DNA of 64,000 bases from Hemibagrus wyckioides (GCF_019097595.1 NC_080722.1:17953630-18017629), one strand, 5' to 3'. Positions 1 to 13,500 are shown, numbered from the stretch's first letter. A program made the numbers and translations. Notes: generated by a model from the sequence alone, not told the origin.

Positions 1-2060
1 TGTCAAATCCTGTCCCAGCACAGGCCAGCTCTGAGATAGAGGCACTTCCTGTGATCAGACAGGACACTTAAGCGTGAGAGAACATTAGTACAAAATTTAC
101 TCATTCACTATGTAACTACGTGTTAGAAAGAAGCTTCTAAGCAGATGTCGCTGAAAATGGAACTTGTTTTAATCTAATGTACTGATGTACAAAATGTCCT
201 CATGTAAGGTTAAACCGATTTGCACTTGAGGCTAAAAAACCAATGGACGAAGACCTGCAGGATTATAAGGAAGCTTAACGAACATGTGGAAACGCATGAA
301 TGGAAATTCATGCGAAAAATTCCAGGGAGGTCCCCTGTGTTTTGCTTGTGACGGGTATGGTGTGCTAAAGGTTGTCACACAAACCTGAGGAGAAGTACAC
401 CCACTATAAACTTTCCGGGGAGCTTTTTAAACACTGCCTGTGCCAGCCCGGAGAGCTAGAGTCGAACCAGGGAGCTTCAGCAAAAATGTCACACACATAC
501 GCACACTCACTCACATGCTGCCTGCCAGCCTCGCTGGAGATTATATGGTTTCTTTGTATTTATATTACCTTATGTATTTAGATTACACGGCTTCTCTTTT
601 ATTTTCCAAGTTAAACACACACGGCATTATTCATGGCGGGGACCTGTAGTGTACCAGGATGATTGGTGGACACTCAGAGGCAGCCTGTGACGAAGGCTCT
701 GCCACCTGAGGTTAAAACAGGACAAAGGAGCAGCGGAGTGTGAAATCTACATTCCTTATGGCATGATAAAAACAAATCGAGACACACAGTATTTGACGCT
801 ACGCAGTACTTCATTAAAAAAATAAGCTGGAAATGTTGCACTGTGCTCAAAACAAGTTAGTGAATGTCCTGAAATCTGCAGAGATGAATGTGTCCAATAC
901 ACGGTGTGCTGAAGAAGGTTGCAGAGGTCATGGTCAGAAGGACTAACTCATGTAGATCTCGCCACACAGCGAGAAGAACAGAACACACCTCCCAGTGTTA
1001 TTTAAAAAAAAAAAAAAAAAAAACCCTCATTGGACAGGCTCAAACTGAGGACAAACATACCAGGCTAGATGTGCTTGCTGGCATGGCCTTTACAACCTTG
1101 TTGAACTGAGTGCTCAGACTAATTGCCACTCAGCACTTGCATTATTCCCATTACATGGTAGAGACCTGGAAGACATTTCCTCAGAGATGGAAACTGGAAA
1201 TGCTAAAGAACAAATGTACACAATTTGCAGCACTCTCAGCCATGCATTTCAGTGAAGTGGAACTGATTTCACTGCTAAAGTGTACAAAACTATTTTATAA
1301 ACCAGATGCTTCCAAAAAGTGGATGTACTGGTAGTAACATTACTCTCACAGACTTCCTGGCTTACTTCAGTCAGCTAAAACACCGTTTGTTAATTACTTT
1401 TAAATGCTTGCATACTACAAAACAATTTCACCTTATTTCTTTAAATAACTCCAACATGACACAAGCTGGATCATAACTGGATAGGCGTGAGATCCTGCGA
1501 TGCAAAAATGTCATGGTTAAAATCCTTAACCTTAAATTCTTCCATAAACCTTTTTAAAATATTTTTATTTTATAGAGTTAAATAGTAAGACCTTAGAAAA
1601 TAGGCACATTCAAAATATCAGAGATTTGTTTATTGGAGTTTGCTTATGTTTTTCTGAAGAAAAGTGAACTGATTTTATATTAAAGGAGCACATATGAATA
1701 GATTGAATGTAGACCAATTATTTTTCTTATTATCAGTCTTGGAATTGAAGCCTTTCAGCGTAATATTCTTTATTTTGTCTTGCATATTTTTCAGAATCAT
1801 GGTACAGTGACCCAATTTCATATCAAAGGTGAATGGAGTAAAAATCATACCCTTAATTAATCATCTATTAAATCCAGTTATTAAATATGGTTAATTAATG
1901 ATCCAAATGAAACATTCTATTCCAGGAAAACATTGTTAAATACAGTAATCAATAAGAAAGTGTGTATATAAACTTTTCTATTGTCCATGTCTTAATGAAC
2001 ACAGACAAGCGGCCACTTATTTCCTGAAAATCCCCCAAATCTTCCAGGTCTGGACCTCAC
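1..2060. other. AT-rich intergenic DNA, no gene seen
   Basis: The short open frames here have no recognisable domains and are not flanked by convincing splice sites. A poly-A run of about 20 bases lies near 1002-1022. I see no conserved coding signal. The stretch is part of the long 5' flank of myocd or of an unidentified gene beyond the left edge. Confidence 0.5.
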
Positions 2061-2106
2061 AGCTATTTATACTTTATATATACGCTATTTATAAGCAGCT
2101 GATAGT
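2061..2106. promoter_or_regulatory. Paired MEF2-like sites next to an E-box and GATA core
   Basis: CTATTTATAC (2063-2072) and CTATTTATAA (2085-2094) both fit or nearly fit the MEF2 consensus YTAWWWWTAR and are spaced 22 bp apart. They are followed at once by an E-box CAGCTG (2096-2101) and a GATA core (2101-2104). This grouping is typical of muscle control regions, and the next recognisable gene is the muscle regulator myocd. The region is AT-rich, so chance matches are likely. The link to myocd, 27 kb away, is inference. Confidence 0.2.
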
Positions 2107-2309
2107 TTGATAGACTGAACTGGAAGTCTTCATTGTGTAATGAGTCGCTCTTTGACGTATCATTGCATCCAGTGATGAATGGTGGTGATATTAGATAAGA
2201 GAGCTGAAATCTGATAATGCTGAATAACTTGGTAAGGAAACTGTTCGAGTTGAGGAACGCACCATGTTACTAAGGTCTTGTTGATGATGTAATAAGAAAG
2301 ATGTGGGGA

Positions 2310-2500
2310 AATTAAGATTCAAGATTCAAGAAGCTTTTATTGTCATTTCAACCACATATAGCTCAGGCAGTACATAGTGAAATGTAACAACGTTTCTCCA
2401 GGACCCTGGGGCTACATAAACATATAACATAAAGTTCAAGCACAAAAAAACACCAACACAGAGCTAGGACAGAAGTTTGTCCTAGCCACATAAATTATTA
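2310..2500. repeat. Interspersed repeat fragment common in teleosts
   Basis: It begins with a short duplication (AGATTCAAGATTCAAG) and runs into an AAGCTTTTATTGTCATTTCA segment, then a CTCCAGGACCCTGGGGCTAC segment. I recognise this wording from repeats seen many times in fish genomes. The family name is not certain. The start and end are approximate. Confidence 0.4.
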
Positions 2501-2890
2501 CACATATAAAGAAAGATAGACATAATGCTCATAATGCTTAATTGACTTCTGTCAGGGTAAAGAATGTTCTAATGGTTTTATTTAAACAAACATAAAAAAA
2601 AAATGCACAGAATTTACAATTCTGTCTTTTGTGTAATTTGTGCTTAGATATGAGAACGTGCTAATTCAGTCTACTTTTATTTTTTCTCCAAAGACATTAT
2701 AAAATGAATAATCCACCTTATTCATGTTCACTTCACCTTCTCAATCAGTGTAGGGATGTGTCAGATAAGCGTTCTGAAAAATATCTGCACATAAAGATCA
2801 AATCCGAGGAGTATTTCAGTATTTCACAAGACTATTAGTGCATAAGTCTATAGTCTGGCCTAGAGAGAAATCAGCTCCAGACTGGCCTCC

Positions 2891-3503
2891 TACAGTAATG
2901 TTCGAAAGTTTGGGATCATTTGGAAATTTCCTTGTTTTCCAGTTGTGCACTGGGGCCTCCCACTCATTTTTCTGTTGTGGTTAGAACCAGTTTGCACTGT
3001 TCTATAAGGGGAATAGTTCACAGCATAGAAAGATAAGTTCTTCCCATGAAAAGAAGAAAGTCCCCACAATTCCTGATGCTCCAGATACTAAACTAACCCA
3101 AAGAAGGCCACTTTTATTGTTCCTTTAATCATTCATTCATTCATTCATTTATCTTCTATACCTGCTTTATTCCTAATTACTTTCACAGGGGTCTGCTGGA
3201 GCCTATCCCAGGGCACATTGGGCGAAAGGCAGGGGTACACCCTGGACAGGTCACCAGTCCATCACAGGGCCTCCTTTAATCAGTACAATGGTTTTGACCT
3301 GTGCTAGCACAATTGCAAAAAATGTTTTCTAATAATCAATTAATTAGCCTTATAAAGTGATTAGCAAACCTAACTGAGGACTGATGGTTGTTGATGATGG
3401 GCTTCTGTGTGACAATGTGTTCAAAAAATCATCTGATTCATTTTATGTTTTTGAAATGGAAAACAAGGAAATTTCCAAGTGATCCCAAATTCTTGTACAC
3501 ATT
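2891..3503. mobile_element. Non-autonomous Tc1/mariner remnant with inverted ends
   Basis: The two ends are inverted copies. The left end (2893-2940) carries AAAGTTTGGGATCATTTGGA and the right end (3457-3503), read on the minus strand, carries GAATTTGGGATCACTTGGA, both running into AAATTTCCTTGTTTTCC. The interior (about 2941-3125) resembles the antisense 5' part of a Tc1 transposase gene of the fish type, but it is short and without an open frame. A fragment of another repeat, starting with ATTCATTC units (3130-3277), lies inside it. It is probably a dead, internally deleted copy. Confidence 0.6.
3128..3277 (-). repeat. SINE/LINE-type tail fragment inserted in the Tc1 remnant
   Basis: An (ATTC)n run is followed by text equivalent to 'CTGGAGCCTATCCCAGGG' and 'ACACCCTGGACAGGTCACCAG', the reverse-orientation tail of a widespread fish repeat. 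A related element in the opposite orientation lies at 63410-63660. Its placement inside the Tc1 remnant suggests it inserted later. Confidence 0.45.
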
Positions 3504-3860
3504 AGGTTACATTTCTGACGATCGCTGGTGGCACTGAACTACCTGGTTGAAAGTTTGAAGTTTATTGTCATGTGCATAAAGAGTGTGTAAGCATCTATAT
3601 ATAATAAAATACTTACTACCCAGACATAGTGCAAAAAAAAGAGGCAAAAATGTGTCCTGTCATAAAGTGCCATAGTAGAAGATATTGCACATATCCAATA
3701 CTATAAATTATTAACATAATAAGGAAGGTACTTATTGCACATACATTACAAGGATATTTAGGGAGTCTGAAGTCAGTACAGTATAGGAAGTGATCATGAT
3801 AAAGTGCAGTGCATGGTAAATAAAGTGGGTTGTGCTTTTGGTGGTGTGATGCCAAAAACA
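3504..3860. repeat. Interspersed repeat fragment, TTTATTGTCATGTGCA type
   Basis: The segment GAAGTTTATTGTCATGTGCA near 3556 followed by a stretch ending in GACATAGTGCAAAA resembles a common fish repeat related in wording to the 2310-2500 element. There is no coding capacity. Boundaries are approximate. Confidence 0.35.
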
Positions 3861-5744
3861 AAACCTTATATTATCTTGGAAAAACAGTCCTGCTAGACCA
3901 TTTCCTTAAAGTCAGCCCTGATCACGTCACAAACTCAATATCCGTGCAGCACAGAGCATTCAGACTTGATGTCTTTTTAATGATTTTTGGTTTGGACTGA
4001 TTGGTTTATACTCCTGTTCTTTGGCATCACAGTTAGGCTACATCTGGTAAGCTGCGAGAAACTCACTGATTCTTCTTTCAGCTAATATACTAATCTTTCT
4101 TGGCATCTCTACTCAGACAAGTGTCATGTTTTTACTCTTGGGAATTTAAGCTATTTTTCTGTAGAACATAAGCACAAGGAGACTTGGAATTTTGTTCTTT
4201 TTTTTTCCACCCAAGAGTTGATGAAGTGTCTGAGTTCAGTGACTCTTTCTAAAGGATGTGGGTGCTGATTATTAAATAGTGTTAAATATTTTCGTCCTGC
4301 ACAAGTAGTTCAGCTGTGTTTTTAAATGTGTGTTGGCTAAAGAATACTATAATGTCTGGATGACGTCAATCTTAGAAAGAAACTCAATGGCTTTGCAATT
4401 TATGATACTGACAGTTGGGTCAGTTCACTTGGAAAAGAAATATGGATGGTTTGACTTGGTGTAGTTACTGAGTAGAGGAGAGACAACAGGGTTTGAAAAA
4501 TATTAACTCTTTTTTTTTTTTTTTTTTTTTTTACCAGAGGCCATAATATGGAATTTGGGCCTGTTTTGTTCTGTCCATGTTCAGCATTGAATTTCATTGT
4601 CATTGAAAGTAGACACTCTTTAAGCTTTAAGATTTTATAGCTTTTTTTATAAGTATTTGTTTTTATCTAGCCTACTAGGAGCAATATAGTCATAGAAGGG
4701 TAGTTAGTTAGTTTCAGAAAAAACGAATGCTCTTTGATTTCTCTCCAAGTGCGTGTTCATAAGTTTCTTCAATGTGAAGAACCTTCAATGTGAACCTTAT
4801 TAAAAACAGAGGTAAAAATATCTCAAATGAAATCCAACAGTATCCTGACTTATTTTATATCAGACATGCGGTGATAAAATAATTCATTTGAATTATACAT
4901 ATACTGATTGAAAATGACCCATAAGTCGATTTCCATTGGAACACCAGTGTACTGGTCAGAAGGGTTTAAACCTAAGCTAAGTGTGGAAAGTGTATTCCCA
5001 ATGCAACTATTACTGTATGTATTATGTTGCATTATGAGGGCATATTAAATATTAAAACAGTAAAACAAAAAATGTACAGTGTATTTCATGGTTTGTAAAA
5101 TGACCTACATTTTGTTACAGTTGTGCTTGCACTGCTAGTTTGGTTGGAGTTTAGAATATCATGAAATGAAGCTTGCCTTATGCTTTTTCAGTCTACGCCC
5201 AAACTTTGAAAATGTGATGAAACAAAAGGCTGTAAGCCCTGAATTAAACAATAATCAGAAGTTATTAAACAAACTCATGAACATGAACTTTCCTCCCTTT
5301 TTATTTGTATTAGTTTGGACGTTTAACCAACGAACTATTAGACATCAGTTTACATAGCTAATCTTCCCCAAGTCACAGCTTTAATCTGTCTCCATTCATC
5401 ATACATGACTGCTACACAGCTACACAGACTATATCATATTATACACAAATAGGCTAAGAGATTCATTTAAACATAACCATAGTGTTGCAGATGTCGTTTC
5501 TGCATCACTTCACTAAGCGTAGGTCTGCTGGATGTGTCTGGATCGGCAGGTTAGGGGTTTGGGCAGAGCAGAGTAGTATGGGAAATTGGTGAGAGGATAT
5601 GGTTTTGGAATAGCAGTGGTATTGTCAATGCCGAAAACAGACCATCTGCAGGATTTAATTCTATTCATTTACAAATATGAAGGTAGAATAAACGTAAAAG
5701 ACATTTAAGTGTAGGCAAAGTGTCCATTCACAATGTAGTGCATA

Positions 5745-5800
<56 letters not shown>

Positions 5801-8800
5801 TAATAATAACTGTCATTATCTTTGCATAGTATAAAAAGTTATAAGAAATTTTAATAATTATATTATTGAAATAATAGTAATATAAATAATATTAATATAA
5901 AAATAATTAAAATAATTACAATAATAAAAGTGATTATTATTTATTATTGTAGTTGTTATATGTGCATAATAATGAATCTATAACTTTATATGATTAACGT
6001 ATTAATACTTCAATGAATTTCAACGAATGAAAAATCTTTCTCCAGGAGTCAGCCTTATTGGTGATGGAACAATTCAAATTTACATTCATTCAACCCCTGA
6101 ACACCTTCACCTCATGAAATATCATTCCCTAAAATATCATCATCTAAATTATCCAAATGTTCTGAAGAAGACATGAAGTCCATTGTTTATTTTTTTCTTA
6201 ATGTTGGATGATAATTGTCCATTTTGTAAGTACTTTAAACCTGTTATGCAAATTACAGGTTAAATGTAAATGACAAAATAAAAATAAATAAATAAATAAA
6301 TGTTTATACCTATTTAAAATTTGTGTATTTGCAAAATATTTGGCACAAAAACTCATTTAAGAGCAAAATGCAGCCTGTTAGCATTTTAGTGCATGAGATG
6401 GGTTTACATGTATGTTTTCTGAGATACAGTGTTGAATGAGGATGATTTAAGAATTAAAGTTGTTTTTTAATAGCGTTCCAGTCATGGATTCTTCCATGAA
6501 AATCAGACAATATCCAGCTCAGCCATGCAGGGATCTACAGCATAGTTAAAAATGACTAAGAATTGAAAAGTAGTTTAACAGATAAATTATAATTAAATAA
6601 TTAATAAAATAAATAAAAATAAATTCAGTATATCTTTTTTTTTTTTTTTTTAAAAAAAAGGTTGTGTTTTTTGTTGATTTTTTTTTTTACCTGGACTGTT
6701 CAGATGTTTCAGATGTTAACATACTATTTACTAGGCATGAAAAAAAGCCTTCTGACCTTTGAATCTGGAGCCTGTAGTCTTTTACAACGTTGTCTTGTCT
6801 GTCACTTGACAGTTGACTACTGTAGTTCTCTCAGCTTTGCTCCAGCTTAGCAAACACTTGTGTTATATTTTCCATTAGAAAAACCTGGGGTCACCGGTAT
6901 GTCTGCCTCTGCTAGCCAAAACCAGATGGGGTTTTCCTATAAACAAGTGTACAGGGAATATTTATACAGTCTATGGCACCTGACGCCATAACACTCATGA
7001 CATTCTGTTTAGTAGCCAATGTTGCCATAAGTCACTTTAGAGAATTAAGTAAATATTTTCAATATAGCCATGCTTTTGTTTATTATAGAATGGCAAAAGC
7101 TTTAAATCTTGCCAAATCCTATTTTAAAAAAATGTCATTTTAATAACAGCTTGTCCTGTGATGTGGGCTGTTTTTTCAGTGCAGGCACCTTTTTGTCATG
7201 CGGGGGTCTATTTACTGTGAGGTAGATGCTAAAACACAGTCACTTCTGATGCATGACGTTTGGAACCTATCACACAAACCATCACAGCCGTGCTTTCACA
7301 TTTCACCTCTGCTGCTCATAAAACGTCTGATTAGTGCATTTGCACCTCATTTGTTAAAGACGTCACCCAGCAAAACTTTACGTTTACATTCCGCTTGATT
7401 ATCACCTGTCATCAAGCTCACTTCAACCTGTTCCTGTAGTTTCCTGGGACATTTGTTTTTACATAGAACATGTGCTCAACTTGTTTTAACATCAGGTCAA
7501 GTGTTTAGAAGACAATATTTTTTTTTTCTTTTCATACGAATTGTAACCATTTCAGATGTCGATGTTGAACTGCATGGTAGTAGTTCAGGATCTTTATAAG
7601 ATAATTGGTGAAAAGTTCCTGGTGTTAATTCCTTGTTAAAGTCATCCTGGAAGTCCTGGAATAACCCCAACATAAATAAGGAAAGCAGTGAAAACCTCCC
7701 CTAAATTTGGCCATGGCTCAACTCAACTGGTGGTCAGTAAGAGGAAAAAAAAATGTGCAAAGTGAGAGAAAGGGAAGATGATTAAAACTGACAGAAGGAA
7801 AGAAAACACGGCACATGAGGCTGCCCCAAAATAATTTATCAATGAAAGCGGCCTCCTGCTGACAACGGCCGTTTGGAGCGGCTTTGTTGTAAACCTAATT
7901 ACTTTTTACTATTCCGTTCTGGAGTAGACCACCCTGGAAAGTTGAAGTGTGATTAAATCAGTTGCCCTTTTTTTTTATAATACTGACTTGTAGAACCCAC
8001 AAGTTAGACGTTAAGATCTGCGCTTTCTCAAACGCCGTTATGCAGAATTTACAGTGATGACATTATGGATACTGTAATAAGCTTAACCGATACTCGTGAA
8101 TTCCGCTGAAGCGTTCCCGTCCTAACTCTCAAATTATGAGCATGAGCGCATATCACATATTCCAAGATGTTATCTCAGACTTTGAAGATGCTTCTCTGGC
8201 TGCAGTAATCTGAATGGCATCGCCTCTTGGCTGCAGATGCTCCTACATATTCGATGCTTTGGCATTCATCTGGGACGCTTAATCAGCGAACCCAAAGCAC
8301 TAACTTGTCACTAGAATATAAATTGCCAGGATTCCATTTGAGAAAGGGGTTTTTAAAGTCCTGCCCATCAGTTAAGACCTCATTAAAGGCTTGCTCCAGA
8401 GACAAAAAGACGAGCTTCGTCATCCGATCTGAATCTTTTTGTCTTTATAGAGGCAGTGGCTTTCTGTGGTGAGAAATTAGTTTACGGCATTTTTCCTGGA
8501 TGTTTTATTAATTGTAATAGTAGCATCATAAACCGTGGTTTAGTTTTTTCAGCAGCTTCAATTAGGAATAGTTAACATTTTTAGATTTTAAACTTATAAT
8601 CTTCTGTCTGTCTTTTTTGTGTGACGAATGTGACTTTTTTTTCTTTCTTTTTTTTTACACCAAAGTATTACTTTAAACCCTTCAGTACACTAGCAATGTA
8701 TCAGGAATTTTTTATAAACAATCAGTATAAACAAATGAATTATTTTCTCAACACAAACCTGATATAAAATGAGCCAGGACACTGCTGGATTTTGTTTTTG

Positions 8801-10090
8801 CCCTCTTTTACACCTTAGAGAGAATTTTAGTGGTCGAAGAGAAGGGCTTCAAATTTTAGATGCTTATGAAAAAGCACTTGGGGCATCACAGAGAGCAGAA
8901 ATCATCATTTACTTTAAAGGCCGAAACATTTGTGCTGAGAAGAAAAAAACATTTTTTTGGAACTTTTCTATGAATATGTTGCCTCAGTAGGGCAGATCAA
9001 AACAAAAATAGCTATGAAAAAATGCAAATTAAATATTAAGGCATTGAGTTTCTACTTCCATATGAACCATTAATCACCATTGAGGAGTGTGACATGACAT
9101 AGAAATTCAATGCTGAACATGGAAACAACAAAACAGGTAGAAATTTCATATTTTTTTTTACCTTTGGGGGGAAAAGAGTTACGTAAATGCCTTGATTGTA
9201 TGGAGGTCATTAGGAAACACACTATTGTCAAATAGAACGAAACTCACAAGGCCTAGAGTTGTCTCCAAGTATAAGTATACTTTCAACAATATCCACTATT
9301 GTTCATTTCACAGTGCATTTCTATCCTACAGTCTTCCATCATTCCATTATTCAGAATCTTCATCTACTACATTAGTAAAGTCATGTAGCTTCCCAAATGT
9401 GCAATAAATTCAAAGCAAAGTTTTGATAGCATGAATATTCTCACAAGCTGTAACATTTTGGGGGTGAATTAATGTTTTCAGTCATATATGTGGCTTCCAA
9501 AACACAGCTTATTAAAGAAAACAGAGATGTATGTTTGTAGTGCCCCGTGCAGTTCTTTCTGTAGATGATGTACTATACATTCAGAGGTCTTTGGCTTGTT
9601 GAAGAAAGAGCGAAGGCCTCGTTTTTCACTGGGACACACTGAGGGGGCTCTCAAAGCTACCGTGTGTGTGTGTCCAGAAGAGGAGGTCTGTACTCTGTAA
9701 ATTCTGTAAATTAATAAGTTGGCTGGTGCACTAGAAGGGAGATACGTTTGTGGACTTTAAGTGAGCTTATACTTCATAAATAAACAGAGTCACTCTAGTT
9801 GCTGCTGAATGTCTTCCGGCTTAAGTGGATTTTAATAAAAATCAACAGAGTGCTCCTCCATAGCTGAGCCATATTCTCCAATGTGGTTGGAAATGAAGGT
9901 CAATGTAAAGCTTAAAGTCCAAGAACTGGGTTTAGCCATAATCTGACATCAACTGAATGTTTATTCAGGGCAAATATTTTATGCTTGGTTTACTGTCATG
10001 CTGTCATCAAGCAAATGTAAAATGACACACTGCTGCCATTGCAACTATGCTAAACATGGCTGGTGTATCCTGACGAGTATGTTTTGGCAG
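3861..10090. other. Intergenic DNA, microsatellites and possible conserved blocks
   Basis: No exon is recognisable. The stretch contains a poly-T run (4509-4532), an (AAT)n array (5745-5809), AT-rich simple sequence up to 6650, and higher-complexity blocks at 7180-7440, 7780-7930 and 8150-8470. Those blocks have balanced base composition and read like conserved noncoding DNA, but only a comparison with other fish could show this. Confidence 0.4.
5745..5809. repeat. (AAT)n microsatellite
   Basis: About 21 units of AAT, with one GAT interruption near the right end. It is followed by imperfect AT-rich sequence to about 5960. Confidence 0.9.
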
Positions 10091-10139
10091 GGGGACAAAC
10101 TGTGGGTGATCTGAAGGGAAGAGGCGCACGACTGAGGCA

Positions 10140-10557
10140 ATGAATGCAGTGGAGAGCACTGAGCAGAGGCTTGGACAGAGCCGCACCACCACTGAGCAGG
10201 GCTCTAGGAATATGGGAAACCCCAGTACCAATACTGAGAGTGACTCCAGGAGCATTGCCAACTGCAACACCAGCATGGAACAGGGCTCCACGAACACACG
10301 CAACCCCACCAACAGCAGCAATCAGAGCTCAAGGATCACAGGCAAGTCAAACAGCAATGCTCAAAGGGGTTCCAGGTGCGTGGGCAACTTTAACACTAAC
10401 ACTGAGAAAGGCTCGAGGAACACAGTGAACCAGAACTCTGGTGCTGAACGAGGGTCCAAGAACATGGTAAATCCCAACACCAGCACATCAAGAAACATGA
10501 GCAACACCAACAGACAGGTCTCATCAAAAGTGTCGGCCCAACCACAAAACAGCAATG
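10140..10557 (+). CDS. Possible exon: Asn/Ser-rich 14-residue tandem repeats, unknown product
   Basis: I do not recognise this gene. An open frame starts at ATG 10140 and runs to 10565. From 10194 to 10487 it consists of seven consecutive 42-bp units, each read as 14 codons of the type E-Q-G-S-R-N-x-x-N-P-N-T-N-T. The register is never broken. The fourth codon of the units is TCT, TCC, TCC, TCA, TCC, TCG, TCC: always Ser, with four different third bases, which suggests selection on the protein in this frame. The protein would be hydrophilic and disordered, with no signal peptide. A GTGAGT donor at 10558 could end an exon within AATG, and TTTTGGCAG (ending 10090) could be an acceptor, but an in-frame TGA at 10107 means translation would have to start at 10140. 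The minus strand is also open in another frame. It could instead be a degenerate minisatellite without function. Confidence 0.3.
10194..10487 (+). repeat. 42-bp tandem repeat, seven degenerate units
   Basis: Seven back-to-back units of exactly 42 bp differ from one another at many sites but keep length and reading register. The conserved core of each unit is GGC-TCN-AGG-AAC, ending in AAC ACN or similar. A partial eighth unit follows to about 10514. Confidence 0.75.
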
Positions 10558-10565
10558 GTGAGTAG

Positions 10566-13500
10566 AGGTGCTAGTGTCTCCCAAAAGTATGCTAATCCAA
10601 CTAGTATTTAAGAATAAGAAAGAAATATGGTTCTGGAAATAACCTGCAATTACACATAAACGTCTGGTTTGGGTACCATCAAAGAAATTGTAGTTTGTTT
10701 ATGAGCATGTTACTCTGAAAAAAATGTTTTTAAGCCGACTGAAATTGCTTCTATGGATAGATATTTATCTAAATCCTCAGTAATAATGGCAACAAACGGT
10801 ACTTTTACTTGTTTCTTGATGGTGGTACTATCAAGAACACATCCTTTGTACCTTTAGTAAAGTATGTTGTACCTGGGAAGGTGCATGTGGTGTTTTTTGT
10901 ACCAGATCCTAAAAAACTTTGGTCCTTAAGATCTGATTATGGACCTTAAACTATTTTCAAAGGTATAAAGATATATACAAAAGTTACAAAAGCTGAACCG
11001 TTTATCATATAGTACCATACCAGCAACAAGGAAAAGTTTAGTTTTGTGCCTTTATTTCTGAGATTATATTAAATATTTCAGTGCAAATGACATTATGGGT
11101 GTGCTGTGATACCTACGCAAGGCCTGCTGTAACTGTAATCATGTTAGCTATAAAACAAAAGAAGCTAGCTACATACATATTTAAACAACACTTGGATGTA
11201 GTCTACAAATTCATCATACAATTGCAGATTTTTCCAACCAAACAGTTGCACACTGAACTAATTCTACAATCAGTGTAGAGGATTGCTAAGCTTCTTGATC
11301 TGGAATTACGTGTCTAACTACTAGCATGGAACAAACACACTGCTGCTGTTTTTCATCTGTTCTTACCAGTTCATTGTGTGCGAGCATGTCTTTAGGGATG
11401 GGATTTAGAGAACAATTTTTGGAGTGAGGTTAGGATGAATGGCTTTGAATAGAAGGAAGGGATTGGATTCTTTTGGTGGAAGTCTGATGGGAGTTAGCCA
11501 GAACTACTAACATCACTTAGAGTTGCTTTAATGGTTTACTTCAGAACACTGGTAGGATATTAAAGCTGTATTTACACATGTGTAAGAGGGAATACAGGAA
11601 ATGCTTGCTTTCCTTCACAAGCTACACAGGACACATGAATGTAAGCTTAAGTTTGTAGTTCATTAAAATTCAGTGACTCTAGAATCTTCTCAAGGATCTG
11701 TAAATTTTTCTTAAAGCGCATTCTTTTGCAAACATACATACAAACTAAATAGGTGAGTATGCAACATGTTGTTTGCCAAGTTTCTCCCTAGACAAGATTA
11801 AAAAAACAAAAAAACAAAAACATTTTATTAGAACCATCTGATGTGTAATCCATGATAACGTCTCAGTCTGTGCCGCTTTTTGACTTCAGAATTTAATCAC
11901 ATCCGCCTAAATGCTACTCAAATCACAAGGTTTTTTTGGTACTGAAAGTATTTGTGGAATCCAGTGATGCACGCTGTATTTTTAGAATGATGGATCTCTG
12001 ACTTTCAACCTAATGGTGAGAGAAATACAGCGTTTCCCACTTCACTTTAAGAGCCGCCTCAGTTTTCCATGATGTCATGTGCGGTGCTTGGGTGAAAGGA
12101 ACTAGGGAGAAGAATGAATACAAGCTTCAATGTTCTTTTCATTCAAGGTTTTTTTTTTTTTTTTTGGTTGGTTGGTTGGTTGGTTGGTATTATTTTTATC
12201 TCTGCAAATGAGCCTAATAGCTCAAGACTTTGACCATGTATTTTTGTGCTGTTGCCAAAACTCTAAAGCCTCAACGTAAATTGAAGATAAGGTCCTTGCA
12301 GTCACAGTTCCGCTGGTTAATGTTATGTAAACTGTCTGGTAATTGAAGGAACTTCTTTTTTTGTATTGTGGAGTAAAGTGGCTTGGCCCTCAACATGCTG
12401 CCCAAAGAATATAAATTCACTCTACAGTGGAAAATTCTCAGGGTATGTAAGTAAAAGACATTATAACTGGTCACTCTAAAGTCTGCCATTTTGGTAGAAT
12501 GCAAGGCTATTTCATGAAAGCAGCATCTAATTTACTCACCAAAACTCATTTGAAGGCCTTCATTTCTTCTTTCACTGCATTAACCTTACTATATCAATCC
12601 TTAATTCTTGGTCCTGGTCCAGGAACTCATGACCATCTTTATAAGCCAGTGATCTGAACATCTGTGAACAAAATGTGCTCCTGTTACTTGAATTATAAAA
12701 GCTAATGAACTGTCTACACCAATAAAACCAAAAAAATGCAGCTGCAGTTACTGAGAAAAAACAAAACGTCGGTCATGTATCAAGTTAAAGGAACAGTTTT
12801 AGTTCTGTTAGAAAGCAGTGAAAATGGAGACTCCTTCCAAAAATGCAAACTAAGAAGTGATCGAAGCCATAATGTACTGGAAAGTGCATTAATACAAATA
12901 CATTTGTCTTACAGACCAGAAAGTTAATAATCAGCACCTCTGGACCAATCAGAACTGAGAATTCAACAGCACTGTGGTAGATGTGATCTCACATTGGATC
13001 CTTTGACAATCCACTTACCACAACCTACTGAAACTACGTAAATTATGGTTTGTTATGACGTGGGAGTGATGCACGAAACATGACGTGAAATATGTTGGTG
13101 GCTTGATGTGTTTAAAGAGTCCACATGATGGCATCATTCACACAACAGAGGTCTGGGATGCTTTCATTCACACATGACTACATTTGTGTGACATTCCAAC
13201 CGAACACAGAAAAACAGCTTTCATTTGCTTCAGTCTATACACCTGCCAATGACATATTTTAGACTTAAGACCATTCATCTGATTAAAAATCAATTTGGAT
13301 TATGATTTGGGACATTGCACAGCAAGCATGTGTTTTAGATACAAAACTAAGTACTCCCTGTCTTCGGATATGTTACAGTGATTCAAAATTGATTTCTGTC
13401 CAGTCCACACTTTGGTTAGCTCCATCATCAGTGGGATAATTTGTTGTCAAGCCACTGTAAAGCACAGTAGGGAAAAGATCCTGGGATTCTCAAAGGTATC

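Noticed and set aside
10007..10321. 104-codon minus-strand frame rich in Leu/Val over the 42-bp repeats
   Set aside because: The silent third-base pattern supports the plus-strand frame. The hydrophobic pattern is what the complement of Asn/Ser/Thr codons gives.
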